Source: Sulfurospirillaceae bacterium (GTDB lineage: Bacteria > Campylobacterota > Campylobacteria > Campylobacterales > Sulfurospirillaceae). Taken from it: 64,000 nucleotides of DNA. The notes below the pieces were generated by a model that searched no databases, was not told where the DNA came from, and saw only the letters and a list, made by a program, of their open reading frames with translations. A program made the position numbers and the translations under genes. Where the stretch lies: assembly GCA_028684065.1 (NCBI GenBank), contig JAQUGO010000006.1, positions 62,001 to 126,000 on the forward strand, in the 5' to 3' direction. Of the stretch, positions 26,673 through 35,276 are shown piece by piece; position 1 is the stretch's first letter, and every line of letters starts with the position of its first letter.

Positions 26673-29021
26673 ATGTTAGAAGTATTTTCCACATCGCGCG
26701 CAGTGCGTTCTTTTTACGAAACATTTTTAGAAACCAATAGGCTTTTGCCCAAGGCTATTACGATTGCTGAGTTAGAACAAAAAGCCATTTTAGTGCCCAA
26801 TAGAGTTATGGTTGATGAAGATAAACGAACCCTTTTGATGAAAGAAGCTTCGCAGTTTGCCCGTTTTGAACTGTTGCATATTGAGCGAGAGTTTTTTGTC
26901 TTTCTTAAAAATTCGCAGTATCTGTTTCGCTTTTTTGAGGAGCTTTCTCTTGAAAAAGTAGCGATGGAAGAGCTTGTACTAGCAGACACCTATGCCCATT
27001 ATGCTGAACATTTAGAGGTTTTAAAAACCTTGCTTGAAACCTACAAGAATCTTTTGTTAGAACAAGGGCTGTATGATAAAATAACCCTGCCCGAATGCTA
27101 CAACCTTAATGAGGCATACATTATGTCACTAGGCAGTATCCGCATTCATTTAGAGGGTTTTTTAAACCGTTTTGAAGTGGAGTTACTCAGCCAAATAGCG
27201 CGCCTTATCCCTTTACATGTAACGCTCAGTGTAAACGCTTACAATCAAAAAATGATAGAACTTTTTTCACATTTCAATGTCGCCTTGAGCATTGGGTATC
27301 AGTATGAAATCAATCTCAGTGAAGCAACTATTCTTGCACAAAAACCACTGCCTAAGTTAAGCCCTAACCAAGAGGTTCAAAGCTTCTCCAATCGCCTTGC
27401 ACAAATTGGTTACCTTCACCATACACTTGCACGCTGGATAAGTGAAGGGCTTAGCCCAGAAGAGATTGTAGTGGTCTTGCCAGATGAGAGTTTTGCGCCC
27501 ACACTCAAATCTTTTGACACTTATCATAATCTTAACTTTGCGATGGGTTTTTCACTTAAAGAGAGCTCTTTTTACAGCCATCTATCCGCCCTGGAAAAAC
27601 GCATCAAATACGATAGCATTGAGGATAAATTGCGCACGGAGCGTTTGGGTTTTAGTGAAGAATTTATCCTTACATGTAAGGAGTTGTGGCGCCAAAAAAT
27701 TGAGCTTACCAAACTGTTTGAACTCTTAGATACCATTGGTGCAATGGACGCTAAAGAGATGCAAGAGAGCGTTTTTAGCGAAGAGTTATTTGCCTTTCGC
27801 CATTTTTTAGGAGGCATTGAACCCTTAAAAATGGAGCACGCGGTAAAGTTGCTACTCAATCGCCTCGCACAAGCCAGTAGAGATGATGTTCGTGGTGGAA
27901 AAGTAACGGTTTTAGGAATCTTGGAAACCAGAGGTGTGGCGTACAAAGGCGTTATTGTACTTGATTTTAATGATGATTTTATCCCTAAGCGCAGTCAAAA
28001 AGACCTTTTTCTCTCCTCTGCGGTAAGAGCTCATGCGCATTTGCCGACCAAAAAAGATAGAGAAAATTTACAACGATACTATTACTATCAACTGCTCTCA
28101 CACGCGGACAATGTGGCTTTATGTTATATTGCTAATGAGATGTCGATGCCTTCACGCTTTTTAGATGAGCTTGGATGCAAGGCATCACAAAGGGTGGATG
28201 AAAAGCTCTTTTACCCGCTTTTATTGGATGTGCATACGCCAAAGCCTCGTTATGAATGTGAGTTTATTGATGTGAGTTATTCACTGCAAAGTGCTCCACT
28301 TTCGGCTACGAAGTTAAAATCCTTGCTAAGTTGCCCAAGACAGTTTTACTTTCGTTATATTGCAGGCATTAAAGATGCCAAAATGCCAAGCAGTAAAATT
28401 GAAGAGGTTGATGTGGGACGGGCGTTGCATAAAGCACTTGAAGTGGCTTTGAATGAGCTTACATGTAAAGATGAAACGCTACTGTATCAGGCGATTGAAC
28501 AGGTGTTAAAAGAACAAAATGGCCATGTGGTGTGGAGTTATTTTAGTGATGTTTGGATGCATCGGTTGACTGGATTTATCGCACACGAAGTGGCCCGTTA
28601 TAAGGATGGTTATCGCATAGCTCATCAAGAAATTTCACTTAAAATGGCCTTTCAAGATTTTATACTAGAAGGGCAAATTGATAGAATCGATAGGCGTGAG
28701 AATGCTTTATATATCATTGATTATAAAAGTGGCGCTATCCCCTTGGTGAATGAAAAAAATATCGACAACACTGTGGATTTTCAGTTGGAGTTTTACGCTC
28801 TTTTAGCCCAATCATTAGGGCAAGTTGGTGGTGTATATTATTCTGAACTTTCCAGTGGAAAATTAATAGAAAATAGTTTTTTAGAGGAAAAATTAGCCCT
28901 TTTGAAAACAAAATTAGAAGAGCTCAAAAAGCCCTTAACAGGTTTTGAAAAGTGCGAGGAAATCAAGCATTGTCGCTTTTGCCCGTACGTGATTTTATGC
29001 AATCGTGAGGAGTTGGTATGA
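26673..29021 (+). CDS. addB: ATP-dependent nuclease subunit B (AddB-type)
   Basis: Partner of AddA in double-strand-break repair, 782 residues. The C-terminal RecB-type nuclease has GQIDRIDRRENALYIIDYKSG. A 4Fe-4S staple is formed by C554 (LLSCPRQFYFRY) and the terminal trio C767, C770 and C776 (HCRFCPYVILC), exactly the AddB arrangement. The N-terminal helicase-like region has no GxGKT P-loop, unlike Bacillus AddB. AGGTAGGTG precedes the ATG. The stop overlaps the addA start (ATGA). The gene holds three exact TTACATGTAA palindromes. Confidence 0.92.
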   Translation: MLEVFSTSRAVRSFYETFLETNRLLPKAITIAELEQKAILVPNRVMVDEDKRTLLMKEASQFARFELLHIEREFFVFLKNSQYLFRFFEELSLEKVAMEELVLADTYAHYAEHLEVLKTLLETYKNLLLEQGLYDKITLPECYNLNEAYIMSLGSIRIHLEGFLNRFEVELLSQIARLIPLHVTLSVNAYNQKMIELFSHFNVALSIGYQYEINLSEATILAQKPLPKLSPNQEVQSFSNRLAQIGYLHHTLARWISEGLSPEEIVVVLPDESFAPTLKSFDTYHNLNFAMGFSLKESSFYSHLSALEKRIKYDSIEDKLRTERLGFSEEFILTCKELWRQKIELTKLFELLDTIGAMDAKEMQESVFSEELFAFRHFLGGIEPLKMEHAVKLLLNRLAQASRDDVRGGKVTVLGILETRGVAYKGVIVLDFNDDFIPKRSQKDLFLSSAVRAHAHLPTKKDRENLQRYYYYQLLSHADNVALCYIANEMSMPSRFLDELGCKASQRVDEKLFYPLLLDVHTPKPRYECEFIDVSYSLQSAPLSATKLKSLLSCPRQFYFRYIAGIKDAKMPSSKIEEVDVGRALHKALEVALNELTCKDETLLYQAIEQVLKEQNGHVVWSYFSDVWMHRLTGFIAHEVARYKDGYRIAHQEISLKMAFQDFILEGQIDRIDRRENALYIIDYKSGAIPLVNEKNIDNTVDFQLEFYALLAQSLGQVGGVYYSELSSGKLIENSFLEEKLALLKTKLEELKKPLTGFEKCEEIKHCRFCPYVILCNREELV
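27213..27222. repeat. TTACATGTAA palindrome (addB, frame LHV)
   Basis: Exact copy, read as Leu-His-Val within PLHVTLSV of AddB. Confidence 0.8.
27670..27679. repeat. TTACATGTAA palindrome (addB, frame LTCK)
   Basis: Exact copy, read in another frame as Leu-Thr-Cys-Lys within ILTCKELW of AddB; flanks C and G. Confidence 0.8.
28459..28468. repeat. TTACATGTAA palindrome (addB, frame LTCK)
   Basis: Exact copy, read as Leu-Thr-Cys-Lys within NELTCKDET of AddB; flanks C and A. Confidence 0.8.
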
Positions 29022-31741
29022 GTGCTTTTAAATCGTATCTTGCTCTTGAAGCCAGTGCGGGCAGTGGTAAAACTTTTGCTTTGAGCGTGCGTTATCTCTC
29101 TTTGCTGTTTTTGGGAGCGCATCCGCACAGCATTGTGGCACTCACCTTTACCAATAAATCTGCTTCCGAGATGAAGCAACGCATCTTTGAAACGCTCAAA
29201 AATTTAGAGTATAAAGACGAATTGCATGCTATTGCGGTGCAAACCAATCTCAGTGTAGAAGCGTTGTTACAGCGCAAAGAAGAGGTGCTTGGAAAGCTCT
29301 TACAGGCCGATATCAAGATAGCCACGCTGGATGCTTTCTTTGGTTCAATCTTGCGACATTTTGCCTTACATGTAGGCTTGCTTCCTGATTTTAAAATCGG
29401 GCAGCGCCATCTTCAAGAGGAGATGGTGGAACGTTTTATCGCGCAATGCAAAATGGAACACTGTTATGAAACCTTGATTTCTTTTGGACTGAATGAAGAT
29501 AAAAAACTTAACGATGTGTTTGAGCTTTTAGCGTTTTTATACAAGAAAAAAGGGGAGTTTGATGTAGCAACTTTGCCTGAGAGTCCTTTTTCGCCATTGA
29601 AGCCAGTGCTTGACATTCTTGAAGCGATAAAAGTAGCGTTTAACCTTTTAGGACTTGGAAGTCGTGGGCTTAAAAGCCTCGAAGCGGAGAGTCTTGAAAA
29701 GCTTTTAGATAAAGGCTTTTTGGCGCATGAAGATTTTGGCTATTGGGATTATAAAAAATACGCCAATGAACATGTCAACGCACTTTTAGATCAACTCAAA
29801 ACAGCTTTGAAAAAGCATTGCGAAGCCAAAGAGGCTTACTTTTTAGGTGAGCTTGGCAAACTTTTTGGGGTATTTGATCGCACACTTCAGAGCATCGCCA
29901 AAGAGTTTGGAGAGCTTGGCTTTGATGATGTGACCAATATGCTCTACACGTTATTGCGTCAAGAGATTTCCAAAGATTTTCTTTATTTTAGGCTTGATGG
30001 GGCGATTGAGCATTTACTGATTGATGAGTTTCAAGACACGAGTGTCGTGCAGTACAAGATACTAGAACCCATTATCGAAGAGATACGCGCTGGCGTTGGG
30101 GTGAAAAGTTTTAAAACGCTCTTTTTTGTGGGTGATGTGAAGCAGTCGATTTACCGTTTTCGAGGTGGGGCCAAAGAGCTTTTTGGTTATGCTAAAGAGT
30201 CCTTGCATTTGGATGTGGATTCACTCGATACCAATTATCGAAGCTGTGGGCGCATCATCCACTTTGTGAATGAGACCTTTGAGGGGAAAATTCGTGGCTA
30301 TGAAGCGCAGAAAATAGCCAAAAATCATGAAGATGGCTATGTGCGTGTTGTTAAAAATGATGACATTGAACACAGTGTACTAGAAGCGATTGAAAGCTTC
30401 TTAGCAGCAGGTGTGCAAGCCAAAGATATCGCCCTTTTAGTGCGTACCAATAAAGATGCCAACGTGATGAAAGAGAGGGTTCAAGAGCATTTTAAAAGCT
30501 TACATGTAAGGCTTGAAGCAACGCTTTTGTTGGTGGAGCTTAAACGCATTAAAGCCATCATCGCTTTTGTAAAATACCTCTATTTTAAAGACGCTCTTTA
30601 CCGTGCGCAATTTTTAACTTTAGTAGGGCAAGAATGGGGTGAAAAACTGGGTACAGTAGGCTTTAGTCTTGATGTTCATCCACTGCTTTTGGTTGAGCGC
30701 ATCATTAAAACATTTGAGCTTTTTGATAACAGTGTGGATATGCTTAGCTTCCTTGAAGTCGTTGCACGCCATGAAGATGTTGAGTCATTTTTATTTGCCC
30801 TTGAAGAGATGCGCGATGAAGCTAAAAGTGAAGAGAGTGAAGGGCTTCGCATCTTAACCGTGCATAAGTCCAAAGGTTTGGAGTTTGAACATGTTATTCT
30901 GTGCGATGGGCTTTCTAGGGAGCTGAATCGAAGTGAGAGCATTTTGTATGAGTACGACGAGATTGCTATTAAAGGTGTTTATCTTACGATGGGCGGGCGA
31001 GAGCATGTGGACGCGCTGTATGCTAACGCAAAAGAAAAAGAGGCTGTTTTACGCCTTGAAGATAAACTCAATGCCTTGTATGTTGCTTTTACTAGAGCCA
31101 AGCGTTCGCTAGTCGTGTGTGCAAAGCAAAGCACGAGCACCTTTGAAGCCTTAGGCTTAGAGGAGCTAGAAATCGGAGTTATAAGTTCACCTCACCAAGA
31201 GGAGCCTTTTTCTTATGATGCTTACCGTGTTTATACGCCTCAAAAATATGGTGCTCAAGTCAAACAAGAAAGTGAAGAGATAGAGGAGTCAAACGATATA
31301 GCTTCGATTCATTTTGGGGTGGCTTTGCACTATATGCTAGAAATCATCGATAGTTTTGAAATGCCAAGTTTTGAACGGGCTAAAACAGCGCTATTCAATC
31401 GTTATGCTTCCATTTTACCATGCTTAGCTTTAGAGGAAATACTTAAACGCGTTTCAAATTTGCTTACATGTAAGGCTTTTTTATCTCTGTGTGAAGGTGC
31501 TCAAATTTATAAAGAACAGGGTATTGCATATGAAAAAGAGCGTAAACAGATGGATTTACTTTTAATACGAAGCGATAAAGTTATCGTCATAGACTATAAA
31601 AGCTCTTCAAAATGGAGTGAAAAACACGATGCACAAGTACGTTTATACAAAGAGGCTTTAGCCCATATTTATACGATTCCGATAGAGGGTTACATCTGCT
31701 ATCTTAAGGCGGATACGGTAGAACTTATTCCATGTCAATAA
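29018..31741 (+). CDS. addA: ATP-dependent helicase/nuclease subunit A (AddA/RecB-like)
   Basis: UvrD-type helicase and nuclease of 907 residues. Walker A ASAGSGKT lies at residues 12-19. LTFTNKSASEM is motif Ia, and IDEFQDTS, near 335, is motif II. GDVKQSIYRFRGG is motif III, LTVHKSKGLEFEHVIL is motif V, and YVAFTRAKRSLVV is motif VI. The C-terminal nuclease motif is VIVIDYKSSSKW. Shorter than Bacillus AddA, as is usual here. Translation is coupled to addB. The two proteins together resect DNA ends for RecA. Two exact TTACATGTAA copies and one variant lie in the gene. Confidence 0.95.
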   Translation: MSAFKSYLALEASAGSGKTFALSVRYLSLLFLGAHPHSIVALTFTNKSASEMKQRIFETLKNLEYKDELHAIAVQTNLSVEALLQRKEEVLGKLLQADIKIATLDAFFGSILRHFALHVGLLPDFKIGQRHLQEEMVERFIAQCKMEHCYETLISFGLNEDKKLNDVFELLAFLYKKKGEFDVATLPESPFSPLKPVLDILEAIKVAFNLLGLGSRGLKSLEAESLEKLLDKGFLAHEDFGYWDYKKYANEHVNALLDQLKTALKKHCEAKEAYFLGELGKLFGVFDRTLQSIAKEFGELGFDDVTNMLYTLLRQEISKDFLYFRLDGAIEHLLIDEFQDTSVVQYKILEPIIEEIRAGVGVKSFKTLFFVGDVKQSIYRFRGGAKELFGYAKESLHLDVDSLDTNYRSCGRIIHFVNETFEGKIRGYEAQKIAKNHEDGYVRVVKNDDIEHSVLEAIESFLAAGVQAKDIALLVRTNKDANVMKERVQEHFKSLHVRLEATLLLVELKRIKAIIAFVKYLYFKDALYRAQFLTLVGQEWGEKLGTVGFSLDVHPLLLVERIIKTFELFDNSVDMLSFLEVVARHEDVESFLFALEEMRDEAKSEESEGLRILTVHKSKGLEFEHVILCDGLSRELNRSESILYEYDEIAIKGVYLTMGGREHVDALYANAKEKEAVLRLEDKLNALYVAFTRAKRSLVVCAKQSTSTFEALGLEELEIGVISSPHQEEPFSYDAYRVYTPQKYGAQVKQESEEIEESNDIASIHFGVALHYMLEIIDSFEMPSFERAKTALFNRYASILPCLALEEILKRVSNLLTCKAFLSLCEGAQIYKEQGIAYEKERKQMDLLLIRSDKVIVIDYKSSSKWSEKHDAQVRLYKEALAHIYTIPIEGYICYLKADTVELIPCQ
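30500..30509. repeat. TTACATGTAA palindrome (addA, frame LHV)
   Basis: Exact copy, read as Leu-His-Val within KSLHVRLEA of AddA; flanks C and G. Confidence 0.8.
31464..31473. repeat. TTACATGTAA palindrome (addA, frame LTCK)
   Basis: Exact copy, read as Leu-Thr-Cys-Lys within LLTCKAFL of AddA; flanks C and G. Confidence 0.8.
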
Positions 31742-31831
31742 AACTTACATTACACTTAATTTAAGCTATATATAAGTTTTATTTGACTAAACTTGCACTT
31801 CGATAAATAAATAAGTCAAAGGTTATGACAG

Positions 31832-32263
31832 ATGAAAGCTACACTAGCGATTAAGCCAAGCGAAGTTAAACGCGACTGGATCGTAGTGGATGCTGCTGGT
31901 AAGAGATTTGGTAAAGTCCTTACAGAAGTAGCTACACTGCTTAGAGGAAAACATAAGCCTTACTTTACTCCAAATGTTGATTGCGGCGATTTCGTTATCA
32001 TCATCAATGCAGAAAAAGTAGAGTTTAGTGGAACAAAATTAGACACAAAATTGTATCACAGACACACTGGATATTTCGGTGGTGTTAAGACTGACAAATT
32101 AGGTGATCTTTTGAACAATAATCCAGCAAAATTGTATAGACTTGCCGTAAGAGGTATGTTACCAAAAACAAATCTTGCTAAAGATATGATTAAAAAGCTG
32201 AAAGTTTACGCTGGTAGTGAGCATCCTCACACAGCACAAATTAGCAAGGCAGAGGTAAAGTAA
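31832..32263 (+). CDS. rplM: 50S ribosomal protein L13
   Basis: Large-subunit assembly-initiating protein L13, 143 residues. Family traits: [20 protein letters not shown] near the start, [19 protein letters not shown] in the middle, and the signature [19 protein letters not shown] before the C-terminus. The ATG sits 90 bases after addA, in a short AT-rich gap likely to hold its own promoter. rpsI begins 1 base after the stop, the universal L13-S9 pairing. Confidence 0.98.
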   Translation: MKATLAIKPSEVKRDWIVVDAAGKRFGKVLTEVATLLRGKHKPYFTPNVDCGDFVIIINAEKVEFSGTKLDTKLYHRHTGYFGGVKTDKLGDLLNNNPAKLYRLAVRGMLPKTNLAKDMIKKLKVYAGSEHPHTAQISKAEVK

Positions 32264-32264
32264 C

Positions 32265-32657
32265 ATGGCAAAAGTATATGCAACAGGTAAAAGAAAAACT
32301 GCAATTGCTAAGGTTTGGGTTACAGCTCCAGGCACTGGTAAAATTGAAGTTAATGGTATTGATTTTGAAGCATGGTTGGGTGGTCATGAGACTATCAAAA
32401 TGCGCGTTCGTCAACCATTAGTATTGACTAAACAATTGACAAGCTTTGATATCAAAGCTAATACATTAGGTGGTGGTTATTCTGCACAAGCAGATGCACT
32501 AAGACATGGTATTTCTAAAGCACTTTCTTCTATGGATGCTGATTTTAGAACGATTTTAAAACCATTTGGTTTATTGACTCGTGACTCAAGAATTGTTGAG
32601 CGTAAAAAATACGGTCGCAAAAAAGCAAGAAGAAGTCCTCAGTTCTCAAAACGTTAA
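32265..32657 (+). CDS. rpsI: 30S ribosomal protein S9
   Basis: Small-subunit protein S9, 130 residues. [14 protein letters not shown] opens it, and the basic C-terminal tail [17 protein letters not shown] reaches the P site in ribosome structures. The terminal Lys-Arg is intact. Starts 1 base after rplM. Two hairpins, the second a clear terminator, follow. Confidence 0.98.
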   Translation: MAKVYATGKRKTAIAKVWVTAPGTGKIEVNGIDFEAWLGGHETIKMRVRQPLVLTKQLTSFDIKANTLGGGYSAQADALRHGISKALSSMDADFRTILKPFGLLTRDSRIVERKKYGRKKARRSPQFSKR

Positions 32658-32713
32658 TGATTTCCTCAAGGGAATCATTCAAAGTTTCCTTGAAAACGTT
32701 AATCGTTTTTTAT

Positions 32714-32732
32714 AAAAGTCTCTCAGACTTTT
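32714..32732 (+). terminator. First strong hairpin after rpsI
   Basis: AAAAGTCT and AGACTTTT pair perfectly around a three-base CTC loop, 57 bases after the rpsI stop. The stem itself ends in TTTT. Confidence 0.6.
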
Positions 32733-32738
32733 GTACTG

Positions 32739-32768
32739 TGTGCAAGAGATTTTCTCTTGCACATTTTT
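32739..32768 (+). terminator. Intrinsic terminator of the rplM-rpsI operon
   Basis: TGTGCAAGAG and CTCTTGCACA form a perfect 10-bp stem with a five-base loop, followed by TTTTT. Only 7 bases after the first hairpin, so the two form a tandem terminator. Confidence 0.85.
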
Positions 32769-32794
32769 CTCTTTAAAAAATTTAGGAGAATATC

Positions 32795-33226
32795 ATGAAT
32801 GGTATTCGTCTTGCAACCATTGATGACCTAGAGAGTATTCAAACACTCTTAGCACAACTTGATTATCCTGACACCCAAACATTTCTTTCCCCAAAGCTGC
32901 CCACTATATTAAAACATCCTGATGCTATCACCTTGGTTTATGAGATGAATGACGTGGTCGTTGCCTTTCTTTCCTTGCATTTTATTCCTCAAATTGCGCT
33001 TGAAGGGGATTTTGCACGCATCAGTTATTTTGTTGTCGACAAAAGTGCTCGTGGTCAATTTATCGGGCAAGAACTTGAAGCGTATGGTGAAATGGAAGCT
33101 AGAAAACGACACTGCAATAGAATCGAAGTGCATTGTCATACAAGACGAAAAGATGCCCATCGTTTTTACGAACGACAAGGGTATGTTGAATCTCCCAAAT
33201 ATTTTATAAAATTACTTAATACTTAG
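32795..33226 (+). CDS. GNAT family N-acetyltransferase
   Basis: Acetyltransferase of 143 residues that transfers acetyl from acetyl-CoA to an unknown amine. The CoA-binding strand-loop is seen as ISYFVVDKSARGQFIGQELEAYGE, near residues 75-100 (a slightly degenerate Q/RxxGxG/A). The C-terminal HRFYERQGYVESPKYFIK is classic for the family. TTAGGAG precedes the ATG. Its 3' end overlaps a minus-strand gene by 11 bases. It opens the accessory block between rpsI and the OmpA-like gene. Confidence 0.88.
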   Translation: MNGIRLATIDDLESIQTLLAQLDYPDTQTFLSPKLPTILKHPDAITLVYEMNDVVVAFLSLHFIPQIALEGDFARISYFVVDKSARGQFIGQELEAYGEMEARKRHCNRIEVHCHTRRKDAHRFYERQGYVESPKYFIKLLNT

Positions 33227-33500
33227 CTAACTCCTGAATCAGCATTTTGACTTCTTGCTCATCAAAAAAAAGATTAAATTCCAATTCCTTCGCAAACACT
33301 TTTAATAAAGCAATTTTTCTTTTTTGCCGTTCATCGGGATTTGTTATAGAAGAGAGTTCGGTACTCAGTTTTTTTTGATAGCTTAGGCGTATTTCCTCTT
33401 GTTTTTGCTCTTTTGATTTGGGTCGTTTATGGGGTTTAAATAAAAGAAATAAAAAACCAATGAGAGCAAATATAATCAGTATGTTTAAAAGTGTGTCCAT
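33216..33500 (-). CDS. Small membrane-anchored coiled-coil protein, unknown function
   Basis: A 94-residue protein: one N-terminal membrane helix (LLNILIIFALIGFLFLLF) followed by a strongly basic stretch (KPHKRPKSKEQKQEE) and a helical, charged C-terminal part (SSITNPDERQKRKIALLKVF). I do not recognise a family. It overlaps the convergent GNAT gene by 11 bases. A TTACATGTAG variant lies 9 bases upstream of its start. Orientation puts most of it in the cytoplasm. Confidence 0.7.
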   Translation of the reverse strand: MDTLLNILIIFALIGFLFLLFKPHKRPKSKEQKQEEIRLSYQKKLSTELSSITNPDERQKRKIALLKVFAKELEFNLFFDEQEVKMLIQELAKY

Positions 33501-33596
33501 AAAAAGCCTTTACATGTAGCTACTTTTGTAGTTTATATACACTAACAGTATCCTAAGCCTTCTGAGCTTCCCATTAACTCTTAAACAACTTTTTTG

Positions 33597-33602
33597 TAAA
33601 AT
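33597..33602 (+). promoter_or_regulatory. Probable -10 box (TAAAAT) of purT
   Basis: TG-TAAAAT behind a run of T, 28 bases before the purT ATG. Confidence 0.4.
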
Positions 33603-33630
33603 TGACACAATTAAACACAAAGAGGAAATC

Positions 33631-34791
33631 ATGCAATTTACAACTCCCCTAAAAAGCAATAGTATTAAAATCATGTTAGTTGGCAGTGGCGAACTGGGTA
33701 AAGAGGTGGTTATCGAGGCTACGCGTCTTGGCATTGAGACGGTTGCAGTTGATTCGTATCCACAAGCTCCTGCACATTTAGTTGCCAATAAAAGCTATGT
33801 TATCAATATGAAAAACAAAGAAGAACTTTTAGAGGTAATTCGCCGTGAGAAGCCTACGTATATACTTCCTGAAATCGAGGCTTTGAGTATTGAAGCGTTG
33901 ATAGAGGCAGAAAAAGAGGGCTTTTGTGTGATTCCCAATGCGGACGCCGTTAAAAAGACGATGAATCGTAAAAATATCCGTGAGTTTGCCGCAGAAAAAT
34001 TGGGACTTAAAACCAGTAAATATCTTTTTGTTAAAACGCTTGAAGAACTAGAAAGTGCCACCAAAACAGTGGGCATCCCTTGTGTTGTTAAACCGGTTAT
34101 GAGTTCCTCCGGTCATGGGCAAAGTGTTATTAAAAGTAAATCAGACATCCAAAAATCATGGGAAATTGCCAAAGAAGCTAGAGGCGATGCAAGCGAACTT
34201 ATCGTCGAAGAGTTTGTACGATTTGATTACGAAATTACACTTTTAACGGTTCGTAATGGCAAAGAAACGGTCTTTTGTGAGCCAATAGGACATATCCAAG
34301 AAAATGGCGATTACGTGCTCAGCTGGCAGCCTGTGCCGATGAAACCAGAAGTTTTAGCTAAAGCGCAAGTCATGGCAAAAACAGTGACCGATGGTTTGGG
34401 CGGTCGAGGATTGTTTGGTGTTGAGTTTTTTGTCAAAGATGATGAGGTCTATTTTAGTGAACTCAGTCCTCGTCCACACGATACGGGAATGGTCACACTC
34501 ATCACCCAATCTCAGAGTGAATTTGCTTTACATGTAAGGGCAGTTTTAGGCTTACCACTTGATTTTACATTTTACGGTGCAGGGGCGAGTGGGGCGTTTA
34601 AAAGTAGTCAGGAAGCTCATTTACCAGTATTGAACATCCCTAAAAGTACCTTTTCTAAAAACTCCTTCGTGCGTGTTTTTGGAAAACCTGTAAGCCATGT
34701 GGGTCGTCGTATGGCGGTTGCTTTGGTACTTGATGAAGTGGAAGCGGCCAAGAAAAAAGCCAAAGAGATTGTCTCGGCAATCATCGGATAA
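33631..34791 (+). CDS. purT: Formate-dependent phosphoribosylglycinamide formyltransferase
   Basis: ATP-grasp enzyme that makes formyl-GAR from GAR, formate and ATP, an alternative to folate-dependent PurN. At 386 residues it is full length. The N-terminal pre-grasp segment [21 protein letters not shown] is followed by central [19 protein letters not shown]. The metal and ATP residues are in [39 protein letters not shown] precedes the ATG. The DUF523 gene starts directly at its stop. An exact TTACATGTAA sits in the C-terminal third. Confidence 0.96.
   Translation: MQFTTPLKSNSIKIMLVGSGELGKEVVIEATRLGIETVAVDSYPQAPAHLVANKSYVINMKNKEELLEVIRREKPTYILPEIEALSIEALIEAEKEGFCVIPNADAVKKTMNRKNIREFAAEKLGLKTSKYLFVKTLEELESATKTVGIPCVVKPVMSSSGHGQSVIKSKSDIQKSWEIAKEARGDASELIVEEFVRFDYEITLLTVRNGKETVFCEPIGHIQENGDYVLSWQPVPMKPEVLAKAQVMAKTVTDGLGGRGLFGVEFFVKDDEVYFSELSPRPHDTGMVTLITQSQSEFALHVRAVLGLPLDFTFYGAGASGAFKSSQEAHLPVLNIPKSTFSKNSFVRVFGKPVSHVGRRMAVALVLDEVEAAKKKAKEIVSAIIG
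34528..34537. repeat. TTACATGTAA palindrome (purT, frame LHV)
   Basis: Exact copy, read as Leu-His-Val within FALHVRAVL of PurT. Confidence 0.8.
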
Positions 34792-35259
34792 ATGAAGCCA
34801 AAAATCTTAATCAGTGCCTGTTTGGTAGGCGAAAACGTCAAATACGATGGCGGTAATAATGCCTTACATGTAAAGATTTTGGAGCAGTGGAAAGAGGAGG
34901 GTGTTTTGGTGCCTCTTTGTCCCGAAGTTCTAGGAGGACTCAGTGTGCCTCGCCTTCCTTGTGAAGTGCTTGCCAGAACGCATACGGTCATCAACAGGCG
35001 TGGTGAAGATGTCAGTGTTGCCTTTGCCAAAGGAGCTTGTGAGAGCTTGCATATTGCCAAAGAAGCGGGCGTTTGCATGGCAATTTTAAAAGCCAGAAGC
35101 CCTTCGTGCGGTAAAGATGTCATTTATGATGGTACATTTACGCACACACATGTTAATGATTCTGGCATTACATGTAAACTTTTGCAAGAAAATGGCATTA
35201 TGGTTTTTAGTGAAGAAGAGCTCGTTTTAGCCGAAGCGTTTTGGAAGCAAAAAGGGTAA
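34792..35259 (+). CDS. DUF523 family protein
   Basis: A 155-residue cytoplasmic protein of the DUF523 family. Conserved cysteines are visible in ISACLVGENVKYDGG, VPLCPEVLGGL, KGACES and ARSPSCGKD. The family has no firmly established reaction; the Cys set suggests metal or redox chemistry. The start codon directly follows the purT stop. The TAA lies in the loop of a 10-bp terminator hairpin. Two exact TTACATGTAA copies lie within this small gene. Confidence 0.88.
   Translation: MKPKILISACLVGENVKYDGGNNALHVKILEQWKEEGVLVPLCPEVLGGLSVPRLPCEVLARTHTVINRRGEDVSVAFAKGACESLHIAKEAGVCMAILKARSPSCGKDVIYDGTFTHTHVNDSGITCKLLQENGIMVFSEEELVLAEAFWKQKG
34864..34873. repeat. TTACATGTAA palindrome (DUF523, frame LHV)
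   Basis: Exact copy, read as Leu-His-Val within ALHVKILE; flanks C and A. Confidence 0.8.
35168..35177. repeat. TTACATGTAA palindrome (DUF523, frame ITCK)
   Basis: Exact copy, read as Ile-Thr-Cys-Lys within GITCKLLQ. It is the only exact copy preceded by A. Confidence 0.8.
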
Positions 35260-35270
35260 ACCCTTTTTGC
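35247..35270. terminator. Bidirectional terminator spanning the DUF523 stop codon
   Basis: GCAAAAAGGG and CCCTTTTTGC form a perfect 10-bp stem with a TAAA loop. The loop contains the TAA stop (35257-35259) of the DUF523 gene, and the minus-strand dehydrogenase ends 7 bases beyond. Each strand shows a T-rich descending arm. Confidence 0.75.
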
Positions 35271-35276
35271 CTTTGG

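Noticed and set aside
27213-31473. TTACATGTAA as a Chi site for AddAB
   Set aside because: Chi sites act in one orientation, and a palindrome cannot give direction. Kept only as a remark on enrichment.
34617-35123. 168-codon minus-strand frame across purT and DUF523
   Set aside because: Covers two conserved genes in antisense; no family resemblance and Ser/Thr/Pro-rich shadow composition.
27213-35177. CRISPR array made of the repeated TTACATGTAA
   Set aside because: The repeat is only 10 bp, spacing is irregular from hundreds to thousands of bases, and most copies are inside genes.
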